DNA from: G963923945 sp965199175
GTDB lineage: Bacteria; Pseudomonadota; Alphaproteobacteria; G963923945
DNA length: 64,000 nucleotides
Assembly: GCA_965199175.1 (NCBI GenBank)
Contig: OZ240684.1
Span: 1,302,001-1,366,000 of the forward strand
Direction: 5' to 3'
In this document: one piece after another, positions 63,966-64,000 of the stretch
How positions within the stretch are numbered: the stretch's first letter is position 1
How the letters are laid out: each line of letters opens with the position of its first letter
Made by a program: the position numbers and the translations under genes
Notes under the pieces: model-generated
What the model saw: only the letters and a program-made list of their open reading frames with translations
Told to the model about the DNA's origin: nothing
Databases searched by the model: none

Positions 63966-64000
63966 ATGACCGATCGAATCCACGCATATCTGGATCGTCA
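63966..64000 (+). CDS. Partial gene at window edge
   Basis: ATG 63966 opens a frame MTDRIHAYLDR that runs off the window. It is too short to identify; the position, divergent from aroQ, is where a gene is expected. No clear SD. Confidence 0.3.
   Translation, partial: MTDRIHAYLDR

Overview
The window looks like part of an alphaproteobacterial chromosome, most likely from the Rhodospirillales or a close relative. Evidence is a 5-aminolevulinate synthase (hemA), an NDUFA12-type complex I accessory subunit, a cobalamin-dependent class II ribonucleotide reductase, and two gene orders I know from that group: gloB / metW-metX / hisC-tyrA, and aroQ-accB-accC-aat / DUF2155 / mlaD / NDUFA12. Base composition is moderate. 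I saw no rRNA, tRNA, CRISPR array, prophage or insertion sequence.

Layout. 0.3-2.4 kb: a thiolase and a J-domain protein. 2.5-4.6 kb: an accessory pair, a DUF5131 (Gp37/Gp68) three-cysteine protein with a TcmP-like methyltransferase-fold partner. 4.7-10.7 kb: gloB, a methyltransferase, methionine (metX, metW), histidine (hisC) and tyrosine (tyrA) genes. 11-12.2 kb: a STAS protein, an orphan glycine-riboswitch-like aptamer and a cold-shock gene with a strong terminator. 12.5-20.2 kb: a TRAP binding lipoprotein and a four-gene export assembly (TolC lipoprotein, HlyD adaptor, GAF-HlyD protein, M50 protease-HlyD fusion). 20.6-24.5 kb: xseB-ispA-tlyA, then fabI-aroC on the other strand. 24.8-28.0 kb: two paralogous glycine-zipper lipoproteins flanking a type II restriction-modification locus whose methyltransferase is intact and whose presumed nuclease is broken. 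28.6-36.5 kb: pdxH, a lipoprotein, hemA, msrB and a thiamine cluster thiO-[FkbM]-thiS-thiG. 36.6-47.1 kb: pyrE, a HELVH protein, fhs, a bacterioferritin lacking the haem-ligand methionine, a membrane J protein, galU-ugd-manB and a SPOR-tailed D-Ala-D-Ala carboxypeptidase. 48.3-57.2 kb: clpS-clpA, a FemAB/GNAT-like protein, a RidA-family protein and nrdJ. 58.0-63.6 kb: NDUFA12, two MCE (MlaD-like) proteins, DUF2155, aat, accC-accB and aroQ.

A feature of the whole window is that most long spacers carry their own short, degenerate tandem repeat (unit 10 to about 40 bp, a different sequence each time). The same process appears inside genes: 15-bp units lengthen the TolC-lipoprotein signal peptide and the tail of the HELVH protein, and a 13-bp tandem duplication frameshifts the restriction nuclease at its likely catalytic motif. 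This suggests frequent slippage or micro-duplication in this lineage.

The observations I would follow first are the orphan glycine aptamer, the DUF5131-TcmP pair, the duplication-inactivated restriction enzyme between paralogous lipoproteins, and the M50/HlyD/GAF/TolC assembly. All calls come from reading the sequence; no database search was run. Start codons were chosen by Shine-Dalgarno (SD) spacing and conserved N-termini where stated.
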